NCBI GenBank assembly: GCA_021234155.1
Contig: JAJEKV010000109.1
Location: 714,252-778,251 of the forward strand
DNA: 64,000 nt
Reading direction: 5' to 3'
Source of the DNA: Isoetes taiwanensis
Taxonomy: Eukaryota; Streptophyta; Lycopodiopsida; Isoetales; Isoetaceae
Shown: piece after piece, positions 23,185-34,528 of the stretch
Position numbering within the stretch: the stretch's first letter is position 1
Layout of the letters: each line of letters opens with the position of its first letter
The notes under the pieces: model-generated
What the model saw: the letters and a program-made list of their open reading frames with translations, nothing else
Told to the model about the DNA's origin: nothing
Database searches by the model: none
Translations under genes and position numbers: made by a program

Positions 23185-25578
23185 CTACTCTTCTCCCAAA
23201 CAAGAGGCCTTCTCCACACCAGCTGTGCTTACTTCTGCTAGGTCAAGTTCCTTTCCCTCCTCCGACTTCAATCCTCTCTCATTCGTCCTGACGTCTTCAG
23301 AATTCTGTGGCCTTGCCTCACTTGGAGGCTGCGTGTGCTCCATGCTAATCAATTGAATTAAAGAAAGTTCTTCATTCAAATCCTTCATCTGGCTTTGTCT
23401 CAAACCGTCTGCAACGCGCGATGCTACATCTGGATAGTGCTTATTAAACCACACCCACCATTTCTTCATGGGAATACCATCCTGAAAAGGAGAGCTTCTA
23501 TTCAGGGGCATGCTTGCTAGTCTATGTCTAAGCGACTGCAATGCCATTAATGAATGACACACTTGATGCACATTTAGAAACCACTCAACAATAGACTCCT
23601 CTTGCTGTGCTTTTGTCATGCCAACATTAGGACCCCTTTTCCTTGATTGTGTTCTTCCACTAAGCCAGTTTCTCAGGGTAGTTCGAGGTATGCCAAAAGA
23701 CTGACCCGCCTTCCTAATAGATAAACCACTTCGTATTGCTGCAAGAGCACTGTATAATGCCTGCTCTGTCCAACCATGTTTTCTTACACTAGACATTTCA
23801 CGTGTTTCTTTTACATCAAGAAGCTCCATTGTAACACTTGCTTCATCCTGACCATGTTTGGTATAAGCAGAGTCTTCTGCTACACTACTCCCTGAACATT
23901 TTGGCTCGTCGCCCTGCACAGTCAACTCAGGAACAGGAACTGGTACACTTTCATCTTCTGCTAGCGCTGCTACTTCTGCGAGAGCCCTGTTCCATTTATC
24001 CTCTCCCTTGTTTATTCCTACTTCTTGTGTTCCATCTTGAGAAGGAGACTGATCCTCTGACATATCCACTGCTTTATTATTATCTTCCTTTAGTTGAAGG
24101 TTCAGCCCCTCGCATACAAGGGATGTACCACTCTTTTCCTGAGGGGTCTTTAACGGACTCAAGCTCTGGTCTGCGGCATTAGTACCAACATAAGGCAATA
24201 ACGGCAAGCCCGAATGCGGGCCTCTCTTCCTTGAGCGTGTCCGTCCAGTGATCCAGTTCCTCAATGTTGTCCTAGGTATCCCAAAGTTTCGACTTGCCTT
24301 ACAAATTGTTGCAGATCCACTTTTAATTGCTTCAATAGCCTCCGATAAAGCCTTCTCTGTCCAACCACCTACTTTCCTCCTCCCAGCATCTCTAGCCTCC
24401 TTTTTAAGCCGACCTTTCTTGCTGGCATTTATATCTTGACAGTCACTTGATTTAAGGCTTAAATGTTCATTAGTAACAGTGTTCTTCATTTTTGTATTAT
24501 CTCCATGTTTTACTGCAGTGGGAGCTTCCAGGCTAGTTAGAGCACTATGAGGCAGCCCTTGAGTAACATACAGTAAACTTATTTCCCCAAGGCCCTGGCT
24601 TATGGCTTGGCCTTGAACTTCAACATCGTCACCGGCAACTTCCTTGTGACCAAAACCTCCTTCTTCTGGAACCCAATATCTGAAGGGGGTGGATTGAAAA
24701 TCTAAAAACTGATGCAACTTCTCAGACTTGGTTGTAGACTTTGTCAATGAATCATAAAATGATTCATCCAGAGGCAACCGCCGTTTTTTCCAGGTATGGC
24801 CTTCCTGCCCTCCAACATTAATGACAGCTTGTTCAGATGTTTCATTTTCACTTCCACTTCTCCAAGACCTGTTCACAGTCTCTAGACTCTCCATGTGTCT
24901 CTCCTGGCAAAAGGCTTCATCCACAAGAGGTCCCCTTTTCCTTGAGCGATTTCTACCATTCAACCAATTTCTCAAAGTGGAACGAGGTATGCCATAGCGT
25001 TTACTTGCCTTGTATGCTGTAATTGAACCATTTCTGACAGCTGCCATTGCATCACATAATGCTTGCTCTGTCCATCTTACTTCCTTTGACCTTCTTGCAC
25101 TTTTTTGTTCATCCCCATTCTGCTCTTTACATATGGACTGATCTGTCCATGGTGCTTCCAACATTGACCTTCCATCACCCTCATTACTCTCGTCTGCTTC
25201 TTCACTTCCACAGCATAAGTTCTGATCTTCCCAACCACCTGCCAAACTTTCTTTTGTTTCTTGCATACTTGTCTCCTCTCTGTTACTTCCTACCATTGTA
25301 CCATGTAAATTATCATTTCCTAAACCATTACTTCGGATCTGTATGTCCTCGGGTATTGTAACACTTTCTTCATTGTTTCTTAGAGCTGAATGTACTCCTT
25401 GAGCAAGGGCTCTGTAAACCCAAACAGTCTCTGGAGATAACCCATTTTGAGTCTTGCCAAAATTGGGCCCTCCCCTTAGGACAGCTTCGTGATGTACATC
25501 CCTAGCATCTAAGGGGGTGGTGTCTTCCCTTACTGCAACCTCATCTCGCATACACCGTGATGGAGGTTCAGTTCCCAT
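23185..25578 (-). CDS. Protein with three Pipsqueak HTH domains and a CENP-B/Tc5-like HTH
   Basis: This uninterrupted frame has about 797 codons from the first ATG at 25578. The frame stays open ten codons further up, to a GTG just after a CTTAG that could be a splice acceptor, so a further 5' exon is possible. Counting from the ATG, three copies of a roughly 50-residue domain lie near 168-217, 405-454 and 602-651. Each has the pattern WTE(Q/K)AL...A..A(I/V)(R/K).G...KA...(Y/F)GIPR(S/T)TLRNW followed by GR(N/T)(R/Q)SRKRGP. That is a psq-type helix-turn-helix with a basic, nuclear-signal-like tail. After the third copy, residues 652-730 (QQEESIVEWFLNVHQ ... FQDGIPMKKWWVWFNKHYPD) match the second HTH of CENP-B/Tc5/pogo proteins. 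Acidic Ser-rich linkers join the domains and no DDE nuclease is present. By family knowledge such proteins bind DNA. A role as a transposase-derived transcription or chromatin factor is inference. The frame is clean, so it is probably functional. Confidence 0.85.
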   Translation of the reverse strand: MGTEPPSRCMRDEVAVREDTTPLDARDVHHEAVLRGGPNFGKTQNGLSPETVWVYRALAQGVHSALRNNEESVTIPEDIQIRSNGLGNDNLHGTMVGSNREETSMQETKESLAGGWEDQNLCCGSEEADESNEGDGRSMLEAPWTDQSICKEQNGDEQKSARRSKEVRWTEQALCDAMAAVRNGSITAYKASKRYGIPRSTLRNWLNGRNRSRKRGPLVDEAFCQERHMESLETVNRSWRSGSENETSEQAVINVGGQEGHTWKKRRLPLDESFYDSLTKSTTKSEKLHQFLDFQSTPFRYWVPEEGGFGHKEVAGDDVEVQGQAISQGLGEISLLYVTQGLPHSALTSLEAPTAVKHGDNTKMKNTVTNEHLSLKSSDCQDINASKKGRLKKEARDAGRRKVGGWTEKALSEAIEAIKSGSATICKASRNFGIPRTTLRNWITGRTRSRKRGPHSGLPLLPYVGTNAADQSLSPLKTPQEKSGTSLVCEGLNLQLKEDNNKAVDMSEDQSPSQDGTQEVGINKGEDKWNRALAEVAALAEDESVPVPVPELTVQGDEPKCSGSSVAEDSAYTKHGQDEASVTMELLDVKETREMSSVRKHGWTEQALYSALAAIRSGLSIRKAGQSFGIPRTTLRNWLSGRTQSRKRGPNVGMTKAQQEESIVEWFLNVHQVCHSLMALQSLRHRLASMPLNRSSPFQDGIPMKKWWVWFNKHYPDVASRVADGLRQSQMKDLNEELSLIQLISMEHTQPPSEARPQNSEDVRTNERGLKSEEGKELDLAEVSTAGVEKASCLGEE

Positions 25579-25664
25579 TTTCTGCGCTTGGATTTCCTCA
25601 ACGTTCACAGCTAAGACTACTTGTCAAATATACAATAATGAGATGTTCTCTGCAGAATAGGAAT

Positions 25665-25742
25665 AAGGTTTCATATAAATACACCTGGGACATTAGTGTA
25701 ACTAAGGTTTCATATAAATACACCTGGGACATTAGTGTAACT
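25665..25742 (-). promoter_or_regulatory. 39-bp tandem duplication upstream of the psq gene
   Basis: AAGGTTTCATATAAATACAC begins at 25665 and 25704 as two identical 39-bp units, 87-165 bp ahead of the psq gene's ATG. Each unit carries CATATAAATACAC on the plus strand (TATTTATATG on the gene's strand). It may be a duplicated core promoter or part of a 5' untranslated exon. The function is inferred from position only. Confidence 0.5.
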
Positions 25743-26600
25743 GCTCTCGCATTAAAGGTAAACCCTAACTTCAAAGAGGTGCCACATACCTATGCATTAT
25801 CAGAAGATGGCCCTCAACCTCAACGATCTGATATCCTCTATGTTCTCATGAACTACAGCTGCATCAAAGACACCTGAGAACAAATATTGACATCAAGTTA
25901 AGGGAGGGCTCGGAATATGGCCTGTTCCACAGCAAATACGTTCGCTAAAAATACAGTGTCTTGCATCTAGGGTAAGAATGAAGCAGTTGTTGCGATGAAG
26001 TATGCAAACAAATCAAGAACCGGCAACAAATACGACAAGAAACAAACATCTTAATAACGGAAGAAAAAACAAGGCTACTTTCGATCTACAGCACTAAAAA
26101 TGATGCTTATAAAAAAAAAAAACATGGTTTTGAACAATACCCAGGTTAGAAAAAGCCCCGGAAAGGCAGGGAACATGTAAGAAGTACCACTTAGCATGGT
26201 GGGCATCTTCGGATCCGTCAAAAGGACAAGAACCCAGATGATCAATCGAGGGGGTAAGATCCTCAACAAATAAAACGGGCCAGGTAGGGATTCAAAAGAT
26301 GTCGAGGCAGGGGGCGATTTTTTGCTTAAGCAAAGAGGGCAAAGATGAGGATTAAGTGGCGGCCAAGCATAATTAAACAAAAGAAAACGGGACAGAAACA
26401 AGACAAAGGGTGCACGAGCCTGTTCCTCACTAATGGGGACAGCCAAATCCAAAATAATATGCAAATTTTGAAGTTCTGGTCAACATGATAGTTGCCATTC
26501 TTTCTTGGGCTTATAATACTGATATTCTTGCATTCTTTAGCCTCCTAATTGATCCCCCATATATGCAATAAATTATTTTAATGCTTAAACCACTTTTTAT
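25743..26600. other. No supported gene
   Basis: A short minus-strand frame near 25880-25800 after CTCAG (VFDAAVVHENIEDIRSLRLR) could be an upstream exon of the psq gene, but it ends in a stop before any donor. The minus-strand open frame at 26464-26075 is hydrophobic and without a domain, and it overlaps a homopolymer. I do not support it as a gene. Confidence 0.35.
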
Positions 26601-26639
26601 TGTTTCGTCTCTCATATAGTATACACATAGATCCTCTAC

Positions 26640-26957
26640 TTCTAGGGTTGATTCAGATTCATCTAATCAGCCACTACATGTGCTCTTGCAAACGCCTGCA
26701 GTGGTACTTTCATCTTATATCATGGAGGTTCTTGACCAACAAGCCCATTTATGCCCGACTTCAAAACATTGGTGTCATACTCTTGTATATATTCCTCAAT
26801 AAGCTTATTACTATCAAGTTTTTTCCCTGAAAAACCTTTCAGAGAAGGGGGGTTTAATTATATATAGTAATAGGCTTACTATGCTCTTCTTTTATTAAGT
26901 CCTATAGTCCATTTGATCTCCACTGACAATAAAAAACAATTCAATTCAATTTTATTT
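26640..26957 (+). mobile_element. LINE family-T remnant with (AATTC)n tail
   Basis: The tail TTTTTTCCCTGAAAAACCTTTC, GAGAAGGGGGGTTTAAT, CCTATAGTCCATTTGATCTCC, ACTGACAATAAA and CAATTCAATTC ends near 26957. It follows the order of the family-T tails at 2513 and 20461 with more divergence. The preceding 170 bp resemble the segment before the tail at 2410-2460 (CTAATCAGCCACTACATGTG versus CTTAACCAGCCATTGCATGTG), so a piece of the C-terminal coding region is also present. It is heavily decayed. Confidence 0.65.
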
Positions 26958-27745
26958 CGTGTTAATCGAGCAACAATGAGCAACGGGCTGGAGAATGTGG
27001 GACTTAACTCTCTGATGCCTACTTATCATGATGTCAATCTTTCTCCTCTTTTTCTAAGTAGTAAGAGGTGTGTAGGGTATGTTCATAATTGGTAATGTTG
27101 GGCCAAAGTTGTGATCTTATACGAGATTTGTTGAAAGTTTATACAAAGGGAAGTGTCGCAAAGAAAACTTTGGCACGTGTCGGCTAGCTGATGCCTTTTT
27201 TAGATGTGGCAAGCTTTAATTCATTGAGTGGCAAAGGATTCCTGGTAGTCGAGGACCCATTATTATTATTACTATTCCTTCTTCTTTTTGGCACATATAC
27301 TTTTCCGCCCAACCGGATCCATCTCCAAAAGTGTTACAGGCAAAGCTTTAAGCTCTGGCTTAAGGCAACTGGCTTGTATTTTTTATCATTTGTTGTGAAC
27401 AAACTTCCACAGTCTCCGATCAATGGAAATATCTATTGTAACTGGTAAAGGAGTGATAGTTTCAGTCTTCCACATGACTTGCGATCTTGGCTAGGACGGG
27501 ATGCCAGATCGTTGACCGAAATGAACTGCTCTGTTTACACTTTTGCATGCCACATCAGCTTTTAGAATGAATAAGTATGTTCTAAAGGCATGTTTAGTTG
27601 TCAACAACAATTGGTCGCTGCTTTAATAACCGCTTGCCTTTTCTTTAATTAGACTTCCCAATATAATGATAAATATCTCCATTTGATTATAAAATAAAGA
27701 TCCCCCTTTCAATAAATGGATATCTCCCCTTAATTAGCTAAAAGT
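26958..27745. other. No supported gene
   Basis: AT-rich sequence. I see no domain, RNA gene or repeat boundary that I can support. Confidence 0.4.
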
Positions 27746-27878
27746 AGAATAGAATGGAATGTATTTTTACCGTCCATGGAGACCAATCAACCTATGGGAT
27801 CCAATACAAGAGCATAGTAAAGTTATTATTGTCCGGGTTAAAGAACCCCCGTCCCGAAAGGCTTTTGAGGGAAAAAAC
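27746..27878 (-). mobile_element. LINE family-T 3' tail
   Basis: On the minus strand the segment reads TCCCTCAAAAGCCTTTCGGG, ACGGGGGTTCTTTAACCCGG, GGATCCCATAGGTTGATTGG, CATGGACGGTAAAA and then an ATTCC/ATTCT simple repeat. This is the same order as the tails at 2513, 20461, 26818 and 44735. Nothing coding remains, so it is a nearly tail-only insertion. Confidence 0.7.
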
Positions 27879-28680
27879 ATCACAGCGCTGTCAAATTGTA
27901 AAAATATATAGATCATCTAACATATTTACAAGTCAAACGAGTGTTCGGGGACACAACTGATCCTGCACATCCATTACTCCAGAAGGTATAATCCCAGCAT
28001 TCGTACTAAAGACGTGCTCAGTATCACATGTAGCGGTTGGCCAGGCCTAACCAACTCAGCATAGTGTGCCCGGATTTGATCATACGTCGGACAATGCTAG
28101 AGGGTATGGCATTCATCCTTTATGACGTTCCCCTAAAATATAAGGTGTAAATATGTATATTCTAAGCCACGTCACCATACAAGCCTGCCTTAGTAGCCTT
28201 GTTAGTGTGTGGATAAGGAAGCATGGCTAACTTATTTTATATAACTTAGCCAACCTTAGGATGGAACCATTTCCACATGGCCCAATCCTATTGGCCACCC
28301 GCCACATGGACACACCATATTGGAGATGGCGTGACATGGCAACTCTAACTACTCATGGCCAAACCCTTATTCTAGGCCATTTTTTGGCTCCAACAGTCTT
28401 GGAACCCTGTCGCGCTCGAAGCTCCGTTTTGAGAATCGTCTGTTGCACCACAGCATAGCTCAACAACCCCAGGAGTGCGTACGTGATAGAGGGAGGGAGT
28501 GGGAACTACTTCGAATCACTTGCAGAGCCATGGAGACACCAGGAGCGGGTGGAAGTTCCTCCGGAGCAGGTATTTGGAGTAGTTTCCTTAGTAGATTATC
28601 TGGAAGTTAGGATTCCAGGTGAGTTAGTATCTCGTATCTCTAGTAGAGCCCTTCTAGAATATCGTGATCCCTAATCAATA
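27879..28680. other. No supported gene
   Basis: I see no recognisable coding region. The right part grades into the dispersed repeat that also occurs at 41590-43830. Confidence 0.35.
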
Positions 28681-29175
28681 AACCCTAACTGTAGTGATTA
28701 GGATTAGATGTTATTCTCGTTTATTATCATGTAATGTGGATATATGATGTTGGTTGATCATGTTTGATCCTCTTGTATTGGGAAGGGGGGTAGAGACCTA
28801 GTAGCCTTGTTAGATGATGCTTCTAGCTAGACCCTTTAGTTCATATTATATGCGGCCTGTGCATAGATCCCACTAGGCTATGGAGGCTATGGAGTGACTG
28901 AGCACCGCACCACACAATGGGTCGGTGGCAAGATAGATGGAGTCTCTACTGAGCACGGCTATTAGAGACTTGGAGCCGGCTAGGCTTATAGTCGGTCACT
29001 TCGAGAGGGTCGGGTATAAGTTTGGCACTACCTGGGTCGATTGCTATGACCCTCAGGAGTTGCAGGTGTTGGCCTGGCTCTTGTTCTAAGGAGTTCAGTC
29101 GGGTAACGACGCTTGTCGCCACGATCCTCTAGCCGCCTATCGAGTCATTGTCTTTTGGGAGAGGAGATGCAACTC
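28681..29175 (+). repeat. Dispersed repeat R2, intact paralogue of a LINE target
   Basis: This stretch shares blocks in the same order with 41640-41717 plus 43447-43830: ATATATGATGTT, CTCTTGT(A/G)TTG, GGTAGAGAC, CTAGGCTTATAGTCGGTCAC, GCCACGATCCT(C/T)TAG and TGGGAG(A/G)GGA. Here the segment GATCCTCTTGTATTGGG is unbroken. In the other copy a LINE interrupts the matching point. It may be LTR-derived. No coding frame is present. Confidence 0.65.
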
Positions 29176-29746
29176 TTCCTATCTGATCAGATGGGGGAGA
29201 TGCAACCCAGGGTAGCCTCGTTGGGAGACCAAGAGGCTACGTCTCTTCTTAAAAATAAAAATATAGCCTAGCAATAACCAAAGTGGTGAAAGTGATGCCA
29301 TGTCCTTTATCCAGATCTTATGTTCTTTATAAAGAATGTTAGATATTCCTTCCTCAGCATGACTCCATACTGTGCATGACTCCATACGAAAAACTCCAAG
29401 TCCATATCGACATTTTTCGTAGCATAGAATGTGGATTATAGAATTTATTTTTCATTGCAAATATCTTGCCACATGACTACATAAGAACATTATTTATAGC
29501 GTGGAATGTGGAATTATGGCAAGTTGTTGATCCATGCAATCATCTTGGTATTTTGAACACAATAATAGCACTTCAAATTATGATGTTCATATGTGGCAAT
29601 ATGTGTATATCCGAGTTTTATGTGCCTTAGGATATGGTCCAACCACTATCCTTTCCTTTTTTTTAAGCAATAGAAAACCTTAAGAATGTGATTATAGCAC
29701 AAAATTTATGTTCTTATTATATGTCGATCTTTTTCTTTTAAAAATA
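29176..29746. other. No supported gene
   Basis: AT-rich flank of the Ty3/gypsy element. The final bases before the LTR (CTTTTTCTTTTAAAA) resemble the sequence just before the polypurine tract of the same element at 33730-33743. That may be coincidence or a rearranged end. Confidence 0.35.
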
Positions 29747-32700
29747 TGAATAATTTTTCCAAGGCCCCGAAGGGGCCAAAAAAATTTTCATAACACAAAC
29801 CATTAACCTTCACACTTATAATTAAATTCCCCCTGAAAACCCCCTTTGGTTTGGGTGCATATTCACACGGGGATGACTCCGGGTATCGAGAGTTATTGGA
29901 TAGGCATATGCATCCTTTATTCCTTGATCTACACCGTACATAAAGTTCCTCATTTGTGGGGTATGCATGTACAAAATTTTCCATACTGTATAAGAAGATT
30001 TGCAGGAGGCAGGCGCGCAAGACACCTTTGTATCTCCTTCGTGCCACGCCATCCGTGAGCGGAGACAGGGCAGAGGGGACACGGCGCCCGATGTTCTTTG
30101 GATGGGGATTTCCCCTGAGGTATATGGCAAGGCATCATATACGTTATGGGGAGCGTCACAATGGTATCAGAGCAATGATCTTGGTTGACCAAGGTCTAGC
30201 ACTGGCCGTAACCCTGAATAGGTAGCTTAATTGGCCTAGTTAAAGGATGGAATGAGAATTCCAATCTTGAACCTCAAACAGTGGGAGAAATTTTTTTTCC
30301 ATTAGCAGGGTCGTAAAGATAGGCTAAGTTGTAGACTTAAGGAGAAAAATAATGAGTCAAATAAACCAATCGGAGCCACCAGTGAAAATGGTGAAAATTC
30401 ATAATTAGCTATCCAAGAACCATTGAAAAATCAAAAATAAAAAAAAAAATTAAAGGGGGTCACATTAATAAGGGTGGCTCATTAAAAATAATAATAATGG
30501 CGGGGAATATTCTCTCACATTTACAAGGGCCTTACCTTTTTGAACCCCATTTTAGCGCCTCTATCCTAATTTAAGCCCTAAATCACTCTCTTAGGCCCTA
30601 AGGAGATCTAGGCTTAAATTAATCAGTTTTCTAAACCAAAAGATATGGCATAGACCAACGCACGGCAAGGAAGGTCAAAAGCCCAAGATCAAGGCCAAGT
30701 ATAGCGGAGATCACAGCAGAAGCGGCAAGAAGATCCTGGAGCATCTGCGGCTAAGATCGAGCGAGCGAGGGCGATGAGCCAAGTAGCTCCTCTCCTTCAA
30801 CGAGCTGCCACTCTTGAGGGGAATGGAATGCGAGATCTCATTTGCACCTGGTACCAAACCTAGCAGTAAGGCTCCATATCATATGAGCACCCTTGAATTG
30901 GCAGAGCTTAAGGAGCAGCTGCACGAACTTCTCAAGCTAGGATTAATTCGCCCAAGTATCTCATCCTTGGAGCTCCTATTCTATTTGTCAAGAAAAAGGA
31001 TGGCACCTTACGGATGTGTATTGATTACTGGCAATTAAATAAGCATATCATCAAGAACTGGTATGCTCCACCATGGGCTGATGACCTTATAAACCAATTT
31101 CAAGAAGATAAGTACTTCTCCAAGATTGATCTTCGATCAGGGTATCACCAGGTAAGAATCAAGGAGGAGGACATCCATAAGTCTGCCTTTAGGACTTGTT
31201 ATAGCCATTATGAGTTCAGTGTTATGCCCTTTGGGCTAACAAATGCCCCTGCCACATTTATGCACCTAATGAGCGATGTCTTGGTGAATATCACGGATGA
31301 TTTTGTCATTATCTTCTTTGATGACATCCTTATTCTGATAAGACTTTGGAGGACCATGAAGCGCCATCTTGGTGGCCCCTCAGAATTGCGGCACCATCAA
31401 ATTTTTTCTAAATTCTCCAAGTGCAAGTTTGCGACCACCAAGGTGGAATATTTATGACACATTGTCTTTGCTGATGGCATTTCCACAGATCTAGCTAAGA
31501 TTGAAGCAGTTAAAGAATGGCCCGCTCCTACAAATGTTTCAGAGGTTAGAAGTTTTCTAGATTTGGCTGGGTATTACTGAAAATTTGTTAAGTATTTCGC
31601 AAGGTAGTAGCTCCCTCACCGACCTCACAAAGCATGAGAAAGTAAGGGATTGGATGACACATTGGAAGGAGAAAGTCCAGTTAGGGTTCCAACAATTAAA
31701 GAAAGCATTGTCCGCTGCTCCAGCTCTTATGTTACCAGATCCTCAAAAGGATAAATGGGTTGCCACTAATGCGAGTAAGATAACTATTGGAGGTGTGTTA
31801 ATACAAGAGAGACGGATTATCGCCTATGACTCTAAGAAGATGAATGTTGTTGAAGCGCGATACCGGCGTTGCTTGAGGTTGTCTTGGGCTTTGTGGATTT
31901 GGAGGCATTATCTCATTGGGAGAAGGTTCCAGTTGGACACCGATCATTAAAGTCTCCAATATATCTTCCCCATCTTAATCTTTGACAATGTAGATGGATA
32001 GAATTCTTGGAAGAATATGATTTGAGGTTGTCTTTGTGGATGCCCTCTTAGACATCCTTTAGTGGCTCGCACGTATTGTAATGCCATCTCTACTCTCGCC
32101 AGTGAGTTTGGAAAGACAATTGAGCAAGTTCTTCCAATAGATCCTGAAAGTTCAGGGTGGTCTAGCAAAGCTTGTCCAAGAAAGCTAGGACAGATAAGGA
32201 GCGTGAAGCTTTTTGTCATTATAAGAAGGAAGGTAACCTCCTTTATTATATGAAGAAATTATGTATGCTAGAAACATCAGGGGTTATGAAGTTCATTCTC
32301 TATGATACACATAAGAGTCCAATATTTGGACATGCGGGGTTTATGAAAATCTATTTCAAGATCAAATCCAGCTACTTTTGGTCTGGAGTGAAGAGGCACA
32401 TTGCCAGTTATATTAAGCAGTGTCAGCTTTCCATGGAAGTTCCCAATGCAAAATGGGAAGTCATTACCATGGATTTCATTGTGGGTCTTCTGCGATTCTT
32501 AGGGGATTTGATGCCTTGATAGTAGTGGTGGACAAGCTCTCTAAGATGGCACATTTCTTGCCATGTCGCACCACTGATACCGCCTTAGATACGACACTAT
32601 TCTTCTCCAAAGAGATTTTTTGCCTTCATGGTATGCCATGCACTATCATTTCATACTGTGGTCCTAAGTTTTTTAGTGCATTATGAAAGGATTTCTTTAG

Positions 32701-33757
32701 CACTTTACAAACCAAGCTCGCCATGTGTATGCCATATCACCCTCAAACAGGTGGCCAGACAACGCGCACCAATCGAACATTGAGGACATGCTACGTAATT
32801 ATGTCTGGAACAAGCAGTCACAATGGGCAGACTATATCCATTTGGTGGAGTTATAATAGTTCCAAGCAAGAGTCTTCCAGAATGTCTCCATTTATGATCA
32901 ATTATAGGTACCAATGCCTTACTCTGGACACGTGGCATAACCCAGTTTCAAGGTGGAAGTTTCCCAACAATTGCTTACAGATATGCAAGCCTTGGTCGAG
33001 GAAATCCGTGGGTATTTGTTGGCAGCCAGAAGTAAATAAAAGAGTGTTGTGGATAAGCATCGCACGCCATGCAAGTTTCAAGTTGGCGGATCCGTATGGT
33101 TGAAGATTAAAGTCAAGCAGGCTAAGCTCAAGATTGACAATTGTAAGAAACTTGCACCACGATGGGCGGGACCCTTCAAGATCACCCAACACATAGGCTC
33201 TTAAGCCTATAAATTAAATTTGTCGTCAAATCTGAAGGTCCATAAAGTTTTTTCATGTAAGCCTTCTGAAGAAGTATATGCCAGATCAAGATGAGATACT
33301 CGATACATTAACACTTCTGGAAATGGCTGATGAACATTTGGAGATTGTTCTAGAAGCTCTTCTTCATCGAGCATATAAGAAACCAGAAGGACTCAAATCT
33401 TGAAATATTTGGTTAAGTGGAAGCACTTACCAACGGAAGATGCTACTTGGGTTCTTAAGGCAGATCTCGATAAGGCTTACCCAGACTTTATGCGACAGTG
33501 CCAGGGTCGAACCATCCACGATGCCATTGACTCCAACTACGACAGTAAGCAGTTGAGTGTTAGATCTGGTCGGGGTCATGCATGGGGTTGGGGCTAGATG
33601 CATTATAGGAATGGGGATGGGCATATAGGCATGATAGGACGCGTTCGTCTACGGCTATAATGGGAACATTGCCATTTCTTATGCCGAGACAAATAGCAGA
33701 CCTTAGGATTTCATTCTTATTCTTTCTTTTCAATTTTTCTTTTAAAGGGGGTGGTCC
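29747..33757 (+). mobile_element. Ty3/gypsy chromovirus, gag-less and decayed (copy 1)
   Basis: The 5' LTR region (about 29747-30160) ends in TCACA. A primer-binding site TGGTATCAGAGC follows at 30162-30173 and matches the initiator methionine tRNA end. No gag or protease lies between it and the reverse transcriptase, which starts near 30814. In order there follow reverse transcriptase with FFDDIL (30814-31600), RNase H (about 31700-31950), an integrase zinc-binding region (about 32240-32430), an integrase core (about 32450-32930) and a chromodomain with YLVKWKHLPTEDATWV (33403-33450). A polypurine tract AAAGGGGGTGG is at 33744-33754. Frames are broken repeatedly. The RNase H motif reads TNASK where an Asp is normal. 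The second integrase Asp is replaced (IISYCGPKF), and the Glu position in GQTTRTNR is changed. No matching 3' LTR is recognisable. Confidence 0.9.
30162..30173 (+). other. Retrotransposon primer-binding site (iMet tRNA)
   Basis: TGGTATCAGAGC, the standard complement of the 3' end of the plant initiator methionine tRNA, begins two bases after the LTR end TCACA. The identical site in copy 2 is at 57931-57942. Confidence 0.9.
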
Positions 33758-34528
33758 TGACAACCACAATCTCTAAATTATTTTGTAAGTACTGATGTAC
33801 TGTGATCCTACATCCAATAGCGGTTTCTGTTTTGATATATGTTTTTTCCATAGCACGGGTATCTTGGGGCCATTATGGATTAAATTAAAAGGGTTTAAGT
33901 TAGTTATGTTAAAATGACAACTAATTAAGCTAATTAATAACTAACTAATTGTGGTGCCCGAGCAAATGTGCATAGTAGAAAGGAGTGTGTGATTTTGCAT
34001 TAGTAGGCTGTGTAAGGATGTTATTAGTGAATTGGCATTTGTAGGCTTCAAGCCAGTCAACTGGTGTTGGATTTTTTTTGTAATTTTAAGAGGTCATTTT
34101 TGTGGAGTTCGAGTTATGTTTTGTTGAATATATGTGAAATGGATAGGCATGAGAGTTTAAATATAGTAAAGAATGCACAACATTCTATTTGAGATAAGTT
34201 GCTAGCTTGCTATATGGTAGGTAATTACGTATATCATATTTTATTGAACTTTTGTTAGTCAAGAATTGTTTATCTAACTTTACAATAGTTAATTTGTGTG
34301 CCACGACATTGATGTCTTTGAGACGATTGCTTACTTAACTTTTTACCTAAGTTGTGGATAGGCGAGAGCACCAAATGCATGGAAGGATGAGACCTCAGAT
34401 GTTTTATCGAGAATAGAACCCGTGCATGGTTACTGAAGCAACTGCTTGTAATATGCAAAAATTAAATAAAAATCATTGAATAGTTAACTGCGTCGATAAG
34501 AATCAATCTGTGTAGCCTGTTCATTTAC
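33758..34528. other. No supported gene
   Basis: The sequence directly after the polypurine tract (TGACAACCACAATCTC) could be the start of a highly diverged 3' LTR. A separate LTR at 52587 starts TGACATCCC on its strand. No further similarity to the 5' LTR is visible. The rest is AT-rich. Confidence 0.35.

Noticed and set aside
26075-26464. 129-codon hydrophobic minus-strand frame
   Set aside because: It contains a homopolymer-coded Phe run, has no domain and no homologous copy in the window.
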